From Hyunsoonleella aquatilis (GTDB taxonomy: Bacteria > Bacteroidota > Bacteroidia > Flavobacteriales > Flavobacteriaceae): 64,000 bases of DNA. The notes beneath the pieces are model-generated. The model saw nothing but the letters and a program-made list of their open reading frames with translations. It ran no database searches and was not told the origin of the DNA. The stretch spans positions 558,001-622,000 of the forward strand of contig NZ_JACNMF010000003.1 of assembly GCF_014270105.1 (NCBI RefSeq), written 5' to 3'. Shown one piece after another: positions 27,247 to 35,821 of this stretch. Numbering within the stretch: the stretch's first letter is position 1; the number at the start of each line of letters is the position of its first letter. Both the position numbers and the translations under genes were made by a program.

Positions 27247-28373
27247 AAGTTGGGGGTCTTTAAAATAATATTTACGATTCTTTCTAATTCATTAATTGTT
27301 AAATTTGAACCACTTGGCAGGCAAAGACCTCTTTCAAATAAATCTTCGGAAATGCCATTGCTAAAATGCAAACTATCCTTGAATACAGGCTGGATATGCA
27401 TTGGCTTCCATAGTGGTCGAGATTCTATATCATCTTTCAATAACTCAAGACGTATCCTTTCTCGTGTTTCATAAGATTTGGTAAGAATGCAGGTAATCCA
27501 GCGATTGCAGAATAGGCCGTTAGGCTCTTCCAAAAACTCTATACTGCCATGACCCGACAATCTTTCCTTATAAAATTCGAAATTCTTTCTTCTGGCCTCT
27601 ACTCTTTCATCCAATACTAGCATCTGTCCGCGACCAATACCAGCCAAAACATTGCTCAGCCTATAATTAAAGCCTATTGTAGAATGTTCGTAGTGCGGCG
27701 CATTATCTCTTGCCTGAGTTGACAGGTGAATGGCTCGCTTTTTATGAGCTTCGCTAGAGGCAATTAATGCACCTCCACCGGAAGTTGTAATTATTTTATT
27801 ACCGTTGAAAGACAAGATGCCTAAGGTTCCCAAGGTACTACATGGGCGGTTAAAATATTTACTACCCAGTGCTTCTGCACTATCTTCAACTACTGGAATA
27901 TCATATTTTTCGGCAATTGCATTAATTTCATTTGCTTTGTAAGGCATTCCATATAAATGTACCGCAATTATCGCCTTCGGCTTTTTATATTTCTCAATTC
28001 TATCCTTTATAGCTATTTCCAAAAGTTCTGGAGACATATTCCAGGTATCAGGCTCACTATCAATAAAAACAGGAGTGGCTCCTTGATATATAATCGGATT
28101 TGCCGAAGCTGAAAATGTAAAACTCTGACACAGTACCTCATCACCTTTATAGACATCAAGCAGTTCTAAAGCCAAATGTATTGAAGCCGTTCCAGAGCTT
28201 AAGGCAGCTACATGCTTATCACCCCCTAAATAACCATTCAGGTCATTTTCAAACCCATCAACATTTGGCCCCAAGGGCGCTATCCAATTTGTACTGAAAG
28301 CCTCAGCAACAAAATCGCGTTCTCGTCCTCCCATGTGAGGTGATGATAAATATATTCTAGTTTTTGTCAACAT
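27243..28373 (-). CDS. PglE-like UDP-4-keto-sugar aminotransferase
   Basis: PLP-dependent DegT/DnrJ/EryC1/StrS aminotransferase predicted to place an amino group at C4 of the PglF product. It resembles Campylobacter PglE closely: SPHMGG at the N-terminus, the PLP-lysine segment FNGNKIITTSGGG, STQARDNAPHYEH, FNYRLSNVLAGIG, ESRPLWKPMH and GLCLPSGS. I start at ATG 28373 (376 residues, MLTKTRIYLSSPHMGG), since the 8 upstream in-frame residues from ATG 28397 lack family resemblance. First gene of the leftward arm. Confidence 0.9.
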   Translation of the reverse strand: MLTKTRIYLSSPHMGGRERDFVAEAFSTNWIAPLGPNVDGFENDLNGYLGGDKHVAALSSGTASIHLALELLDVYKGDEVLCQSFTFSASANPIIYQGATPVFIDSEPDTWNMSPELLEIAIKDRIEKYKKPKAIIAVHLYGMPYKANEINAIAEKYDIPVVEDSAEALGSKYFNRPCSTLGTLGILSFNGNKIITTSGGGALIASSEAHKKRAIHLSTQARDNAPHYEHSTIGFNYRLSNVLAGIGRGQMLVLDERVEARRKNFEFYKERLSGHGSIEFLEEPNGLFCNRWITCILTKSYETRERIRLELLKDDIESRPLWKPMHIQPVFKDSLHFSNGISEDLFERGLCLPSGSNLTINELERIVNIILKTPNL

Positions 28374-29107
28374 AAATCCATTATCAATTAAAGCCAAAAA
28401 AGGCTGTGATAATAATCAAATTCCATTAAGTATTGTATTGAACCTCCCCCAAGAGATGAAGATGTCAAAATCAATAATTAATTTCAAAATTTCAAAAATT
28501 CAAAAATGTTAATGTCACTACCTAAAATTCAAAACCTATTGAGGGAAGTAGGATGCAATTTTCAATAATTTGACATTCACACATTAAATCAACATTTTGC
28601 TATTAATCAATTTAATTTTGTGTTTGATGGGGTAAATTTAGCAATTGTTTTAAAGCGAAAGTAAAAGATATTGCTTATTTCGCTAAAACATTCATTAAAA
28701 TCGGCTAAATGCACGCCCTTACATTTTACATGGGAAATCTTTGTAGATAGTCGATAGGAGTGTTATCATATTAGAATATTTTTAAACACTTTCTCGAAAA
28801 ATAAAATTCAAGATCAAGGTATCAAATGCATAGTAAACCAATAATATCTTGGGGTAGGATCCACCCTACTAATGCTTGTAACCAAATATTTAAAAATTCA
28901 AAAAAAACAGAAATGTCAATAACCTCTGATGGAACTGAATTTACGTCATATTAACCCTCTTAAAATGAACCATTTTTTTAGACTAATTCCAAGATGAACG
29001 CAGCACTGTATCAAACAACTAAACTTTTGGTCGTTTCATAGATTTTTGAGGCCTATTATTGTATTTATAAAAAATAAGTGCGTGCTTTACAGCAAAATGA
29101 GACTACC
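28374..29107. other. 734-bp AT-rich non-coding divergent region
   Basis: No convincing gene. It separates the leftward export/sugar arm from the rightward asnB-like gene, so it should hold both promoters. I see runs of TTCAAAA-like sequence (28483-28506), a partly repeated block AAAAATTCAAAAA-N6-8-ATGTCA (28494-28517 and 28892-28918), and a 7-bp inverted repeat AGCGAAA / TTTCGCT (28654-28684). No full TTG/TAnnTTTG promoter stands out. Confidence 0.6.
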
Positions 29108-30919
29108 ATGTGCGGCATATACTTAACCAATATACCTTTTGAGGAAAAGGAAGTAAAATCAAAACTCGATTCCATCTCTTTCAGAGGCCCTGATTATACT
29201 GGACTCTCAAAAGTGAACGATGTTACTTTAGGCCATTTAAGGTTGGCCATTTTAGACCTTGATCCGCGTTCAAACCAGCCCATGGTTTACAAAAACCTCC
29301 ATATTGTTTTCAATGGTGAAATTTATAACTATTTAGACCTCAAAGAGGAGCTTTTAGGCTTGGGCTATACCTTTAAAACCGAAAGTGATACCGAAGTGCT
29401 TCTTATTGGATTTTATGAATGGGGCAAAGGTTTACTTGAAAGAACCAACGGGATGTTTGCTTTTAGTATTTATAATGAAGACACCAACGAAATTTTTTCG
29501 GCAAGAGACCGCCTGGGCGTAAAGCCGTTTTACTATTGTTTTAAAGATGGGAAAATTGAAATATGCAGCCAAATAAGACCAATGCTCAAGGGTAAAAAAA
29601 TTAATGAAGAGGCTATTTCCATTTACCTTGACTGCATGTTCATCCCAAGCCCTTATACCATTGCAGATGACATCATGAAATTACCTCCCGGCAACTTCAT
29701 GACAATCAGTTTAGAAACTGGCAAATTGGAGATTCAGGAGTATTGGAATTTAAAGGACGTTGAAGTTAGAGACATAAGCTATGAAGATGCAATGAAAGAA
29801 CTCCATGATTTACTTTCGGACGCCGTAAAAATCAGATTGCAGTCCGATGTTCCGATTGGTTCCTTTCTTTCGGGAGGAATAGACTCTGCTTTGGTTTCCG
29901 CTTTGGCGGCAGAAGCTTCCAAAGAAAAAATAAACACCTTTTCTATCGGTTTTGAAAACCCAAAGTTTGACGAAAGCAAGATTGCCGAACAGTATGCCGA
30001 AATTATCGGTTCAAACCACAAAACTACTATTTGTAGTGCCAATGATATCCTAAAGTTGGTGCCAAAACTCACTGAAGTATATGATGAGCCGTTTGCCGAC
30101 AGTTCCGCACTGCCCTCTTTGTTGTTGAATTCAGTTACAAAGAAGCACGTCACAGTGGCACTGTCTGGCGACGGTGGAGATGAAAGTTTTATTGGTTACA
30201 ATCATTTTGATTCGCTGGTTAGGAACAAATCTATCATAGAAATTCCATTTTTCATTCGAAAAATGGTCTCTCAGCCATTTTTGTTAAAACTATTCGGCAT
30301 GAATTCACACAGGGTAAAAAATGCCCTTAACACCAAAACCAAGAACGACTTTATAGAGAACATTTTTTCCAGAAAAGGTTTTCTTTTAAACAAGAAAAGA
30401 CAGGACTATATGAAGCATTATCAAGGCTATAAAAAATGGTCCAACATATTTTTACAAAAAGCGGCCGACTTAAACATCAAATTATGGCTTGAAAATGACA
30501 GCAATGTCAAGGTTGATCGGGCAAGTATGGCCTATTCGGTAGAAGTTAGAAGTCCTTTTTTGGATTACCGGGTGGTTGAATTTGCAAGAACACTTCCAAT
30601 GTCTTTCAGGTATGAAAAGGGGAGGCAAAAAAAGATTTTAAGAGACCTTCTGAAAGAATTTATCCCTGAAGAAGTATTCAATCAGCCTAAAAGAGGGTTT
30701 GCTGTCCCTATTGGCGAATGGATGCGAAATGAGTTGAAAGATGAGTTCCTTGGTGCTTTGAATGATGAATTCCTTGAAAAAGTTCCCAATCTAAACATTC
30801 AAAAATTCAAAAGACTTTTAAATGAGCACATGAATGGACAAGATGACCATACTGCCAATATTTGGAAGCTTTATGTACTAAGTAAGTGGTATGGTGAGTT
30901 TGGAGTAGTGATGGATTAA
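29108..30919 (+). CDS. AsnB-like glutamine amidotransferase, first copy
   Basis: Class B asparagine-synthase family, 603 residues from ATG 29108 so that Cys2 (MCGIYLT) is the glutaminase nucleophile; the upstream in-frame start at 29078 would bury it. N-terminal Ntn domain intact: HLRLAILD, FNGEIYN, SDTEVL. C-terminal ATP-pyrophosphatase domain has SGGIDS near 254, DEPFADSSALPS and GDGGDE. True asparagine synthetase is possible, but in a sugar locus with uronate dehydrogenases a WbpS-like role, amidating a uronic acid carboxyl, is more likely. Closest relative here is the copy at 46146. Confidence 0.88.
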   Translation: MCGIYLTNIPFEEKEVKSKLDSISFRGPDYTGLSKVNDVTLGHLRLAILDLDPRSNQPMVYKNLHIVFNGEIYNYLDLKEELLGLGYTFKTESDTEVLLIGFYEWGKGLLERTNGMFAFSIYNEDTNEIFSARDRLGVKPFYYCFKDGKIEICSQIRPMLKGKKINEEAISIYLDCMFIPSPYTIADDIMKLPPGNFMTISLETGKLEIQEYWNLKDVEVRDISYEDAMKELHDLLSDAVKIRLQSDVPIGSFLSGGIDSALVSALAAEASKEKINTFSIGFENPKFDESKIAEQYAEIIGSNHKTTICSANDILKLVPKLTEVYDEPFADSSALPSLLLNSVTKKHVTVALSGDGGDESFIGYNHFDSLVRNKSIIEIPFFIRKMVSQPFLLKLFGMNSHRVKNALNTKTKNDFIENIFSRKGFLLNKKRQDYMKHYQGYKKWSNIFLQKAADLNIKLWLENDSNVKVDRASMAYSVEVRSPFLDYRVVEFARTLPMSFRYEKGRQKKILRDLLKEFIPEEVFNQPKRGFAVPIGEWMRNELKDEFLGALNDEFLEKVPNLNIQKFKRLLNEHMNGQDDHTANIWKLYVLSKWYGEFGVVMD

Positions 30920-30947
30920 ATATTGTATTAAACATACCAAGTACATT

Positions 30948-30982
30948 AAAAGCTTACAGTTTAGATTAAACTGTAAGCTTTT
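30948..30982. terminator. bidirectional terminator between asnB-like and lyase-like genes
   Basis: Perfect 16-bp stem AAAAGCTTACAGTTTA / TAAACTGTAAGCTTTT with a 3-base loop. It lies between convergent stop codons and its A/T ends supply a T-tract in both directions. Confidence 0.85.
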
Positions 30983-31015
30983 AGTGAACTACTATTTTAT
31001 ACTCCTGAGTAGCTA

Positions 31016-32755
31016 TTAAATTTGGTATAAAAACTCTTCAAGATTTGAATAACCATCTCCGTCTTCGTCTCCATTGGCTTCTTTAGTAAGATCGCCAAAG
31101 ACTAGTCTTTCCCACTCATCAGGCATGCCATCGCCGTCTGTATCATAATCATCCGGCCTTATATTACTTGGGATTGATGTCGGCATCGCGCCATATGCGT
31201 CCAAGCCCATAGCTCTTTGATTACTTTTATTTCGTATCAAATCAACATAGCCTTCGTCTAAAGAGTCTCTAAAAAAGTCAACAGAGCCATCGGAATTCAA
31301 AGAATGACATGCCCCTACACTAGAAAGTACATCATCAAAAGCCTCTTCTGAAGACAATATAGGTAGAGCTGCCCCTTGGATGGGCAATCTGACATCAGAA
31401 AACCACTCAGGCTTCAATTCCACAGTACTAGTATGAAATTTCTGCCATCCCAAGCTTTGGTCTTCATCAAATCCATCGGGCTTAATTGACGGGCTAACAA
31501 AATTTCCAGATGTATGGATTCTAGGTGACATATTCGGATTGGTCCACATTTTGGCTAAAGCGTTAAAACCCGTTTCTGAACCTGCTTGATAATAGTTATT
31601 TATTTGATTTACGGTAAAATCATTGTCGTCCATTCGAATCGTCCTATTCTTCCAATTGTGATGTACATTATTAATAATATCAATTTCCAATGCACCTCCC
31701 GTCTTCGGAAATCTCCAACCAACATTTGCTGTAGCATTTCGAAGTACCGAAACACTCCCATAAGGCCCTACATTGTCATGGCCTACTATCATAGCTGTTT
31801 TACACTCACCAAATAGATTATTGGATAAAGTAATGTTGCCATCCGTAGGATCGAAGGAACCGGCTACGTCCAGAGCCTCATCCTTTGAATAGGAAAATGA
31901 ACAATGATCTACTATAACGTCAGTGGACCTTGCAATCGTTAAACAATCTCCATTGTTCGACGTATGACCATTTCTAAACTTTATATATCTAATAATTAGG
32001 TTTCTAGTATACTCAAACCAAATTCTCCCACCTGTTATTGTTATCCCTCCTCTAGGTGCTGTTTGCCCCAAAATGGAAACGTCTCCGTAATCATCACCAT
32101 TTAAGTGAATTGTTTGAGTATTTATATTAATCACCCCAGAAACGTCAAAAACAATTATCCTAGGGTATTTTTGATTTAAAGCCCATCTTAAAGTGCCCGG
32201 CTCATAGGCATCGTCCAGTCTAGTTATGTGCAAAACTCTACCTCCTCTTCCTCCAGTAATGTAAGCTCCGGCTCCATAAGCGGAAGGAAAAGCTTTAAAT
32301 TCTCCTTCGATACCTGTGTTTTCATGTACATTAACCATTATATTGACATTGGCCTCAAAACAAATCAATCCGGTTTCGCCATCACATACTTCATATATAA
32401 AGGAGTCTTCTCCAGTGAAACCGTCATTTGGTGTATATACAATAGACTCGTTTTCTATGATTAAAATACCATTGGAAGGATCGGTATAGGATAAGATAAT
32501 ATCCGAGTTGATTTCACCATCATTTTCGGATGGATCGATTGTTATTGCCGTGTTCTCATACGTCTCATAAAAATCGTCATTCAAAATGACAGTGAACTCA
32601 TTATCCCCAATTTCTTCTTCCTCGGTAGTAATTTCCTCTTCCTCTTGAAGTAATTCTTTTGGAATAAAAAGTTCCTCCTTATTGCAAGAAGTAAGTAAAA
32701 TAATTAAAAATGAAAAAATAACCATGGGTTTAAAAGTAGGCAAAGTAGATTTCAT
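31016..32755 (-). CDS. pectate-lyase-like lipoprotein
   Basis: A 579-residue lipoprotein: lipobox Cys24 (LLTSC), an acidic linker (EEEEITTEEEE), a tandem-repeat Ig/cadherin-like domain (about 50-145, YTPNDGFTGEDSFIYEV), a right-handed parallel beta-helix resembling polysaccharide lyase family 1 (about 155-500, with RYIKFRNGH and VIVDHCSFSYSKDEALDV), and a C-terminal calcium-binding DTDGDGMPDEWE / DEDGDGYS repeat. PL1 enzymes cleave galacturonan by beta-elimination. Placed inside a locus that makes UDP-uronic acids, it may trim or release the capsule. I could not confirm the catalytic Arg by eye, so activity is inferred. Confidence 0.82.
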   Translation of the reverse strand: MKSTLPTFKPMVIFSFLIILLTSCNKEELFIPKELLQEEEEITTEEEEIGDNEFTVILNDDFYETYENTAITIDPSENDGEINSDIILSYTDPSNGILIIENESIVYTPNDGFTGEDSFIYEVCDGETGLICFEANVNIMVNVHENTGIEGEFKAFPSAYGAGAYITGGRGGRVLHITRLDDAYEPGTLRWALNQKYPRIIVFDVSGVININTQTIHLNGDDYGDVSILGQTAPRGGITITGGRIWFEYTRNLIIRYIKFRNGHTSNNGDCLTIARSTDVIVDHCSFSYSKDEALDVAGSFDPTDGNITLSNNLFGECKTAMIVGHDNVGPYGSVSVLRNATANVGWRFPKTGGALEIDIINNVHHNWKNRTIRMDDNDFTVNQINNYYQAGSETGFNALAKMWTNPNMSPRIHTSGNFVSPSIKPDGFDEDQSLGWQKFHTSTVELKPEWFSDVRLPIQGAALPILSSEEAFDDVLSSVGACHSLNSDGSVDFFRDSLDEGYVDLIRNKSNQRAMGLDAYGAMPTSIPSNIRPDDYDTDGDGMPDEWERLVFGDLTKEANGDEDGDGYSNLEEFLYQI

Positions 32756-33217
32756 AACAATGTAGTAGGTTTTAGAATTTTGGGTTTAACAATGATTCGG
32801 ACATTATTAACAGATGCAAAACTAAGGCATAAATTAATAAATATCGTTCAAATACATTTTTTTTCGACGAAATGCGATATATTTTGTATTATTTTTTCGA
32901 TGAAATACATAATCTGTTACCATTTTCAACGATTAAACGCATAATTCAACGATAAAAATAATTACTGTTTCAATCAATTGTTAGTAGTTACGAATGGGAT
33001 TGAAATTTGGACTTTACGAATTTGTTAATAATCCGATTAAATTTATAGGGATATGATAATGCCAAAAAACAATCACATATAAAGATTTGATAAACAAGTA
33101 TTTGAAGATAGATTTTAAGAGCTATATTTTTTTATTTTTTCACGATTTTTATTAAAAAAATTCAATTTGCTCAACTTATTTTTTTGGGAGAAGCTTTGTA
33201 TATTTTTACCCAAGACC
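32756..33217. other. 462-bp AT-rich non-coding region with a repeated motif
   Basis: No gene is supported. The left part contains the TTCRAYGA repeat cluster listed separately, and the right part is homopolymer-rich. It separates the lyase-like gene from the upstream SGNH/MBOAT pair on the same strand and should contain the lyase promoter. Confidence 0.6.
32863..32962. repeat. four imperfect direct repeats, candidate operator array
   Basis: TTCGACGA (32863), TTCGATGA (32896), TTCAACGA (32925) and TTCAACGA (32945), each followed by an A/T-rich tail ending near ATAAT or similar. Spacing 33, 29 and 20 bases. The cluster lies 108-207 bases upstream of the lyase-like start codon. Confidence 0.45.
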
Positions 33218-34135
33218 CTATTTTCTTTTTATCAAGACTTCAATCTCCTTGGTAAATGCCCTTGCTCCTTTTGCCGACATGTGAGTGAAATCCTTCCAAT
33301 ACGACTTATTGCTACCATCGTCAAAATCTGAATAATCATAGTACTCTGCCTCTTTCGATTTGAAATAGTTTTCAGTAGCCGAGCGCATCTGACCTGAAAT
33401 TGGCCTCAGAGAAGGGGATGTGAAAAAAATTACCCTAGAATTCAACTCTTCCCCTTTATTTTTGATGAACCCTACCAAAATGTCAACAGCACCATTAATT
33501 TCAAATTTACTTCTTTTATCTTTCACAAAATCATTGTTCTTTATTAAAGCCTCGAATATCTCCTTTTGAGCCTCCGAGGGAACAAGAGGGTCGTACCCCC
33601 TATGCTTCATGTAACCGCCATCTGGCATAAAATAATTCTTGAATATAGAAAGCACTTTTCCGTTGTAGGCATACGAGTTGATAGCGTTGGTGACATAAAT
33701 TTCCTCGGGGAAAAAATCAAAGATTAAACTCTTTACTGATTTATAGTCCGAGGTTATATTGATAAGATTCAGTATATCCGATGCTTGATAGGCCTCGTCA
33801 AACACCGTACTTTGGTCAATATGAACCAATATAATTTGGTTTTTTTTATTCAAAGTGGAAATTAAACCAGCACTTTGCCCAAGCTTCGTGCCATCTACCC
33901 CCATATTAAATGAAGCAGTGTCCAGCATTTGGTTTTCCACATGATGGTTCGCCCTGGAGCTACCAAAAACAAGAAGGTTAACAGAGTCTTTAATTTTCAA
34001 AAACTGGTTCACCTTACCTACCCCCTGTCCGGTAACCACTTTATTAGCCATGCTACCCAATCCAAAACTGATCAGCCTATCAACAATAATAAAGACTAAC
34101 AAGAGTACTAAAAATAGTTTAAATGACTTTTTCAT
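33218..34135 (-). CDS. SGNH-hydrolase-like membrane-anchored protein
   Basis: A 305-residue protein with one N-terminal transmembrane helix (about 6-26) and a periplasmic domain of the SGNH/DltD/AlgX type. The first block is VFGSSRANHH near 56-65 (Ser nucleophile) and the last is DFTHMSAKGA near 286, giving the Asp-His pair. Such proteins move acyl groups from an MBOAT membrane partner to a polysaccharide. Its start codon directly follows the MBOAT stop with no gap, which supports partnership. Confidence 0.8.
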   Translation of the reverse strand: MKKSFKLFLVLLLVFIIVDRLISFGLGSMANKVVTGQGVGKVNQFLKIKDSVNLLVFGSSRANHHVENQMLDTASFNMGVDGTKLGQSAGLISTLNKKNQIILVHIDQSTVFDEAYQASDILNLINITSDYKSVKSLIFDFFPEEIYVTNAINSYAYNGKVLSIFKNYFMPDGGYMKHRGYDPLVPSEAQKEIFEALIKNNDFVKDKRSKFEINGAVDILVGFIKNKGEELNSRVIFFTSPSLRPISGQMRSATENYFKSKEAEYYDYSDFDDGSNKSYWKDFTHMSAKGARAFTKEIEVLIKRK

Positions 34136-35536
34136 CTAAAATTGGAAATAAATAAAGTTACTGGCACTGGAGAAAAACAAAATGATGTTGATCAATATAA
34201 AATTGAACAGCAAGATGTAGTGGCTCCGCTTTAAAGTAGATCCAAAGTTTTCCAGCGCGATATTCTTTCTAAATAATGTAATGTCAAAAATCATAGCCAA
34301 AACCAGGCCATATAGTAATGCGGCAAACGCATTGATGTTTCCTATAAAGGGCATGCCGTAGGAACCTGTAACAAGTTTTGAAAACATCAGCTTGGAATCG
34401 CTAAAACTTAGTGACCTGAAAAATATCCAAATAAGGCTTACCAAACCGAAAATAAAGAGGTTCTTAACGAAATTATATTTTTCGGGGATAAGCTTAAACC
34501 TCTTTTCAATGCCAAGGAGTATGCCGTGAATGGCGCCCCAGACTACAAAATTCCAGGAACTGCCATGCCAAAGGCCACCAAGCAACATCGTTAAAAATAA
34601 ATTTCTATACTGCATTTTTATGCCCTTCCGGTTGCCTCCTAGAGGAATATAAAGATAGTCTCTCAGCCATGTAGATAAAGACATATGCCACCGCCTCCAA
34701 AATTCGGTAATCGAAACCGAGAAATAGGGAAGGTTAAAATTTCGTTTAAAATCAAAGCCCAAAAGTTTTGCCGTACCGATAGCGATATCGGAATAGCCAC
34801 TAAAGTCAAAATAAATTTGAAAAGAATACAGAACCACCGCCATTACAATACTTGAAGCATTATATATTTCCGGGGCATTATAGATGCCATCAATGGTAGC
34901 GCCAATGGCATCGGCCACCACCACTTTTCTAAAAAACCCTACGCCTATTTGAAAAAGGCCGTTCTTAAAACGGGTATGGCTCCAATCCCTTGAGCTTTGC
35001 AACTGTGGTAACAAATTTGAGGCGCGTTCAATTGGTCCAGCTACCAATTGAGGAAAAAAGCTAACAAATGTGGCAAAATCAATAAAATTCTTGGTCGGCT
35101 TTAGTTCTCCTCTGTATATATCAATTGAGTATGACATCGTTTGAAATGTATAAAAACTAATACCAACAGGCAGAATGATATTTAAGGTTGATACGGACAT
35201 TTCATACCCGAACATGGACCACAAGCCTACCCAAGAATCAATAAAGAAATTAAAATATTTGAATACGGCCAATAGCCCCAAATTAGTAATAAGACTTAAT
35301 ATTAAAAATGCCTTTTTTCTAGTTTGGCTCTTTTCAATTTGTAAGCCTAGGGTATAATCTATTATGGTAGAAAAAGCGATAAGGGACAGAAATCGCCAGT
35401 CCCACCAGCCATAGAATACATAACTAGCTATAAGCAATAAAACATTCTGGGTTTTATATGCTTTTTTGTTTATGCTCCAGTACAGTATAAATACTATTGG
35501 AAAGAAAGTTAAAAAGGCTAATGAATTAAAAATCAT
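34136..35536 (-). CDS. MBOAT O-acyltransferase, AlgI-like
   Basis: A 466-residue polytopic membrane protein with about 10-12 helices. The MBOAT signature is clear: FSGYSDIAIGTAKLLGF, FNLPYFSVSITEFWRRWHMSLSTWLRDYLYIPLGG and the essential His in GGLWHGSSWNFVVWG. It transfers acyl groups, typically acetyl, across the inner membrane for O-acylation of exopolysaccharide (as AlgI does for alginate). Operon with the SGNH-like gene; transcribed away from the UDP-GlcA 4-epimerase gene. Confidence 0.93.
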   Translation of the reverse strand: MIFNSLAFLTFFPIVFILYWSINKKAYKTQNVLLLIASYVFYGWWDWRFLSLIAFSTIIDYTLGLQIEKSQTRKKAFLILSLITNLGLLAVFKYFNFFIDSWVGLWSMFGYEMSVSTLNIILPVGISFYTFQTMSYSIDIYRGELKPTKNFIDFATFVSFFPQLVAGPIERASNLLPQLQSSRDWSHTRFKNGLFQIGVGFFRKVVVADAIGATIDGIYNAPEIYNASSIVMAVVLYSFQIYFDFSGYSDIAIGTAKLLGFDFKRNFNLPYFSVSITEFWRRWHMSLSTWLRDYLYIPLGGNRKGIKMQYRNLFLTMLLGGLWHGSSWNFVVWGAIHGILLGIEKRFKLIPEKYNFVKNLFIFGLVSLIWIFFRSLSFSDSKLMFSKLVTGSYGMPFIGNINAFAALLYGLVLAMIFDITLFRKNIALENFGSTLKRSHYILLFNFILINIILFFSSASNFIYFQF

Positions 35537-35781
35537 AATAGCGTTTATGTGATAAATAAGGGGTCAAACGACGACTAAAATATAAATATAATCGCTACCA
35601 ACAAGAAAAAAAAGATGAAAACAAAGTCTTTTGGGTTGACCGACATTCTGAGGTTTAACACCCTACTATTCAACGTTAAAAAGAAACATAAAAACGCGAG
35701 AAAGATTTACTTATAAAATCCCTTAATATCAAAAAAGCTAACATTTTCATCAAACTTTTAGTTATTTTTAAATACATTTTT

Positions 35782-35789
35782 CATCTTTG
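35782..35789 (+). promoter_or_regulatory. candidate -7 box of the epimerase gene
   Basis: CATCTTTG, one mismatch from TAnnTTTG, 32 bases before the ATG at 35822. A similar CATCTTTGCGC box precedes the next gene. No clear -33. Confidence 0.35.
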
Positions 35790-35821
35790 GCGTTTGATTT
35801 TATATATAAATAACCTTTCGG

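Noticed and set aside
28459-28515. 18-residue open frame MKMSKSII in the divergent gap
   Set aside because: Too short, low complexity, and no promoter box or start context.
32863-32962. CRISPR-like array
   Set aside because: Repeats are only 8 bases with degenerate tails and irregular 20-33 base spacing, and there are no cas genes.
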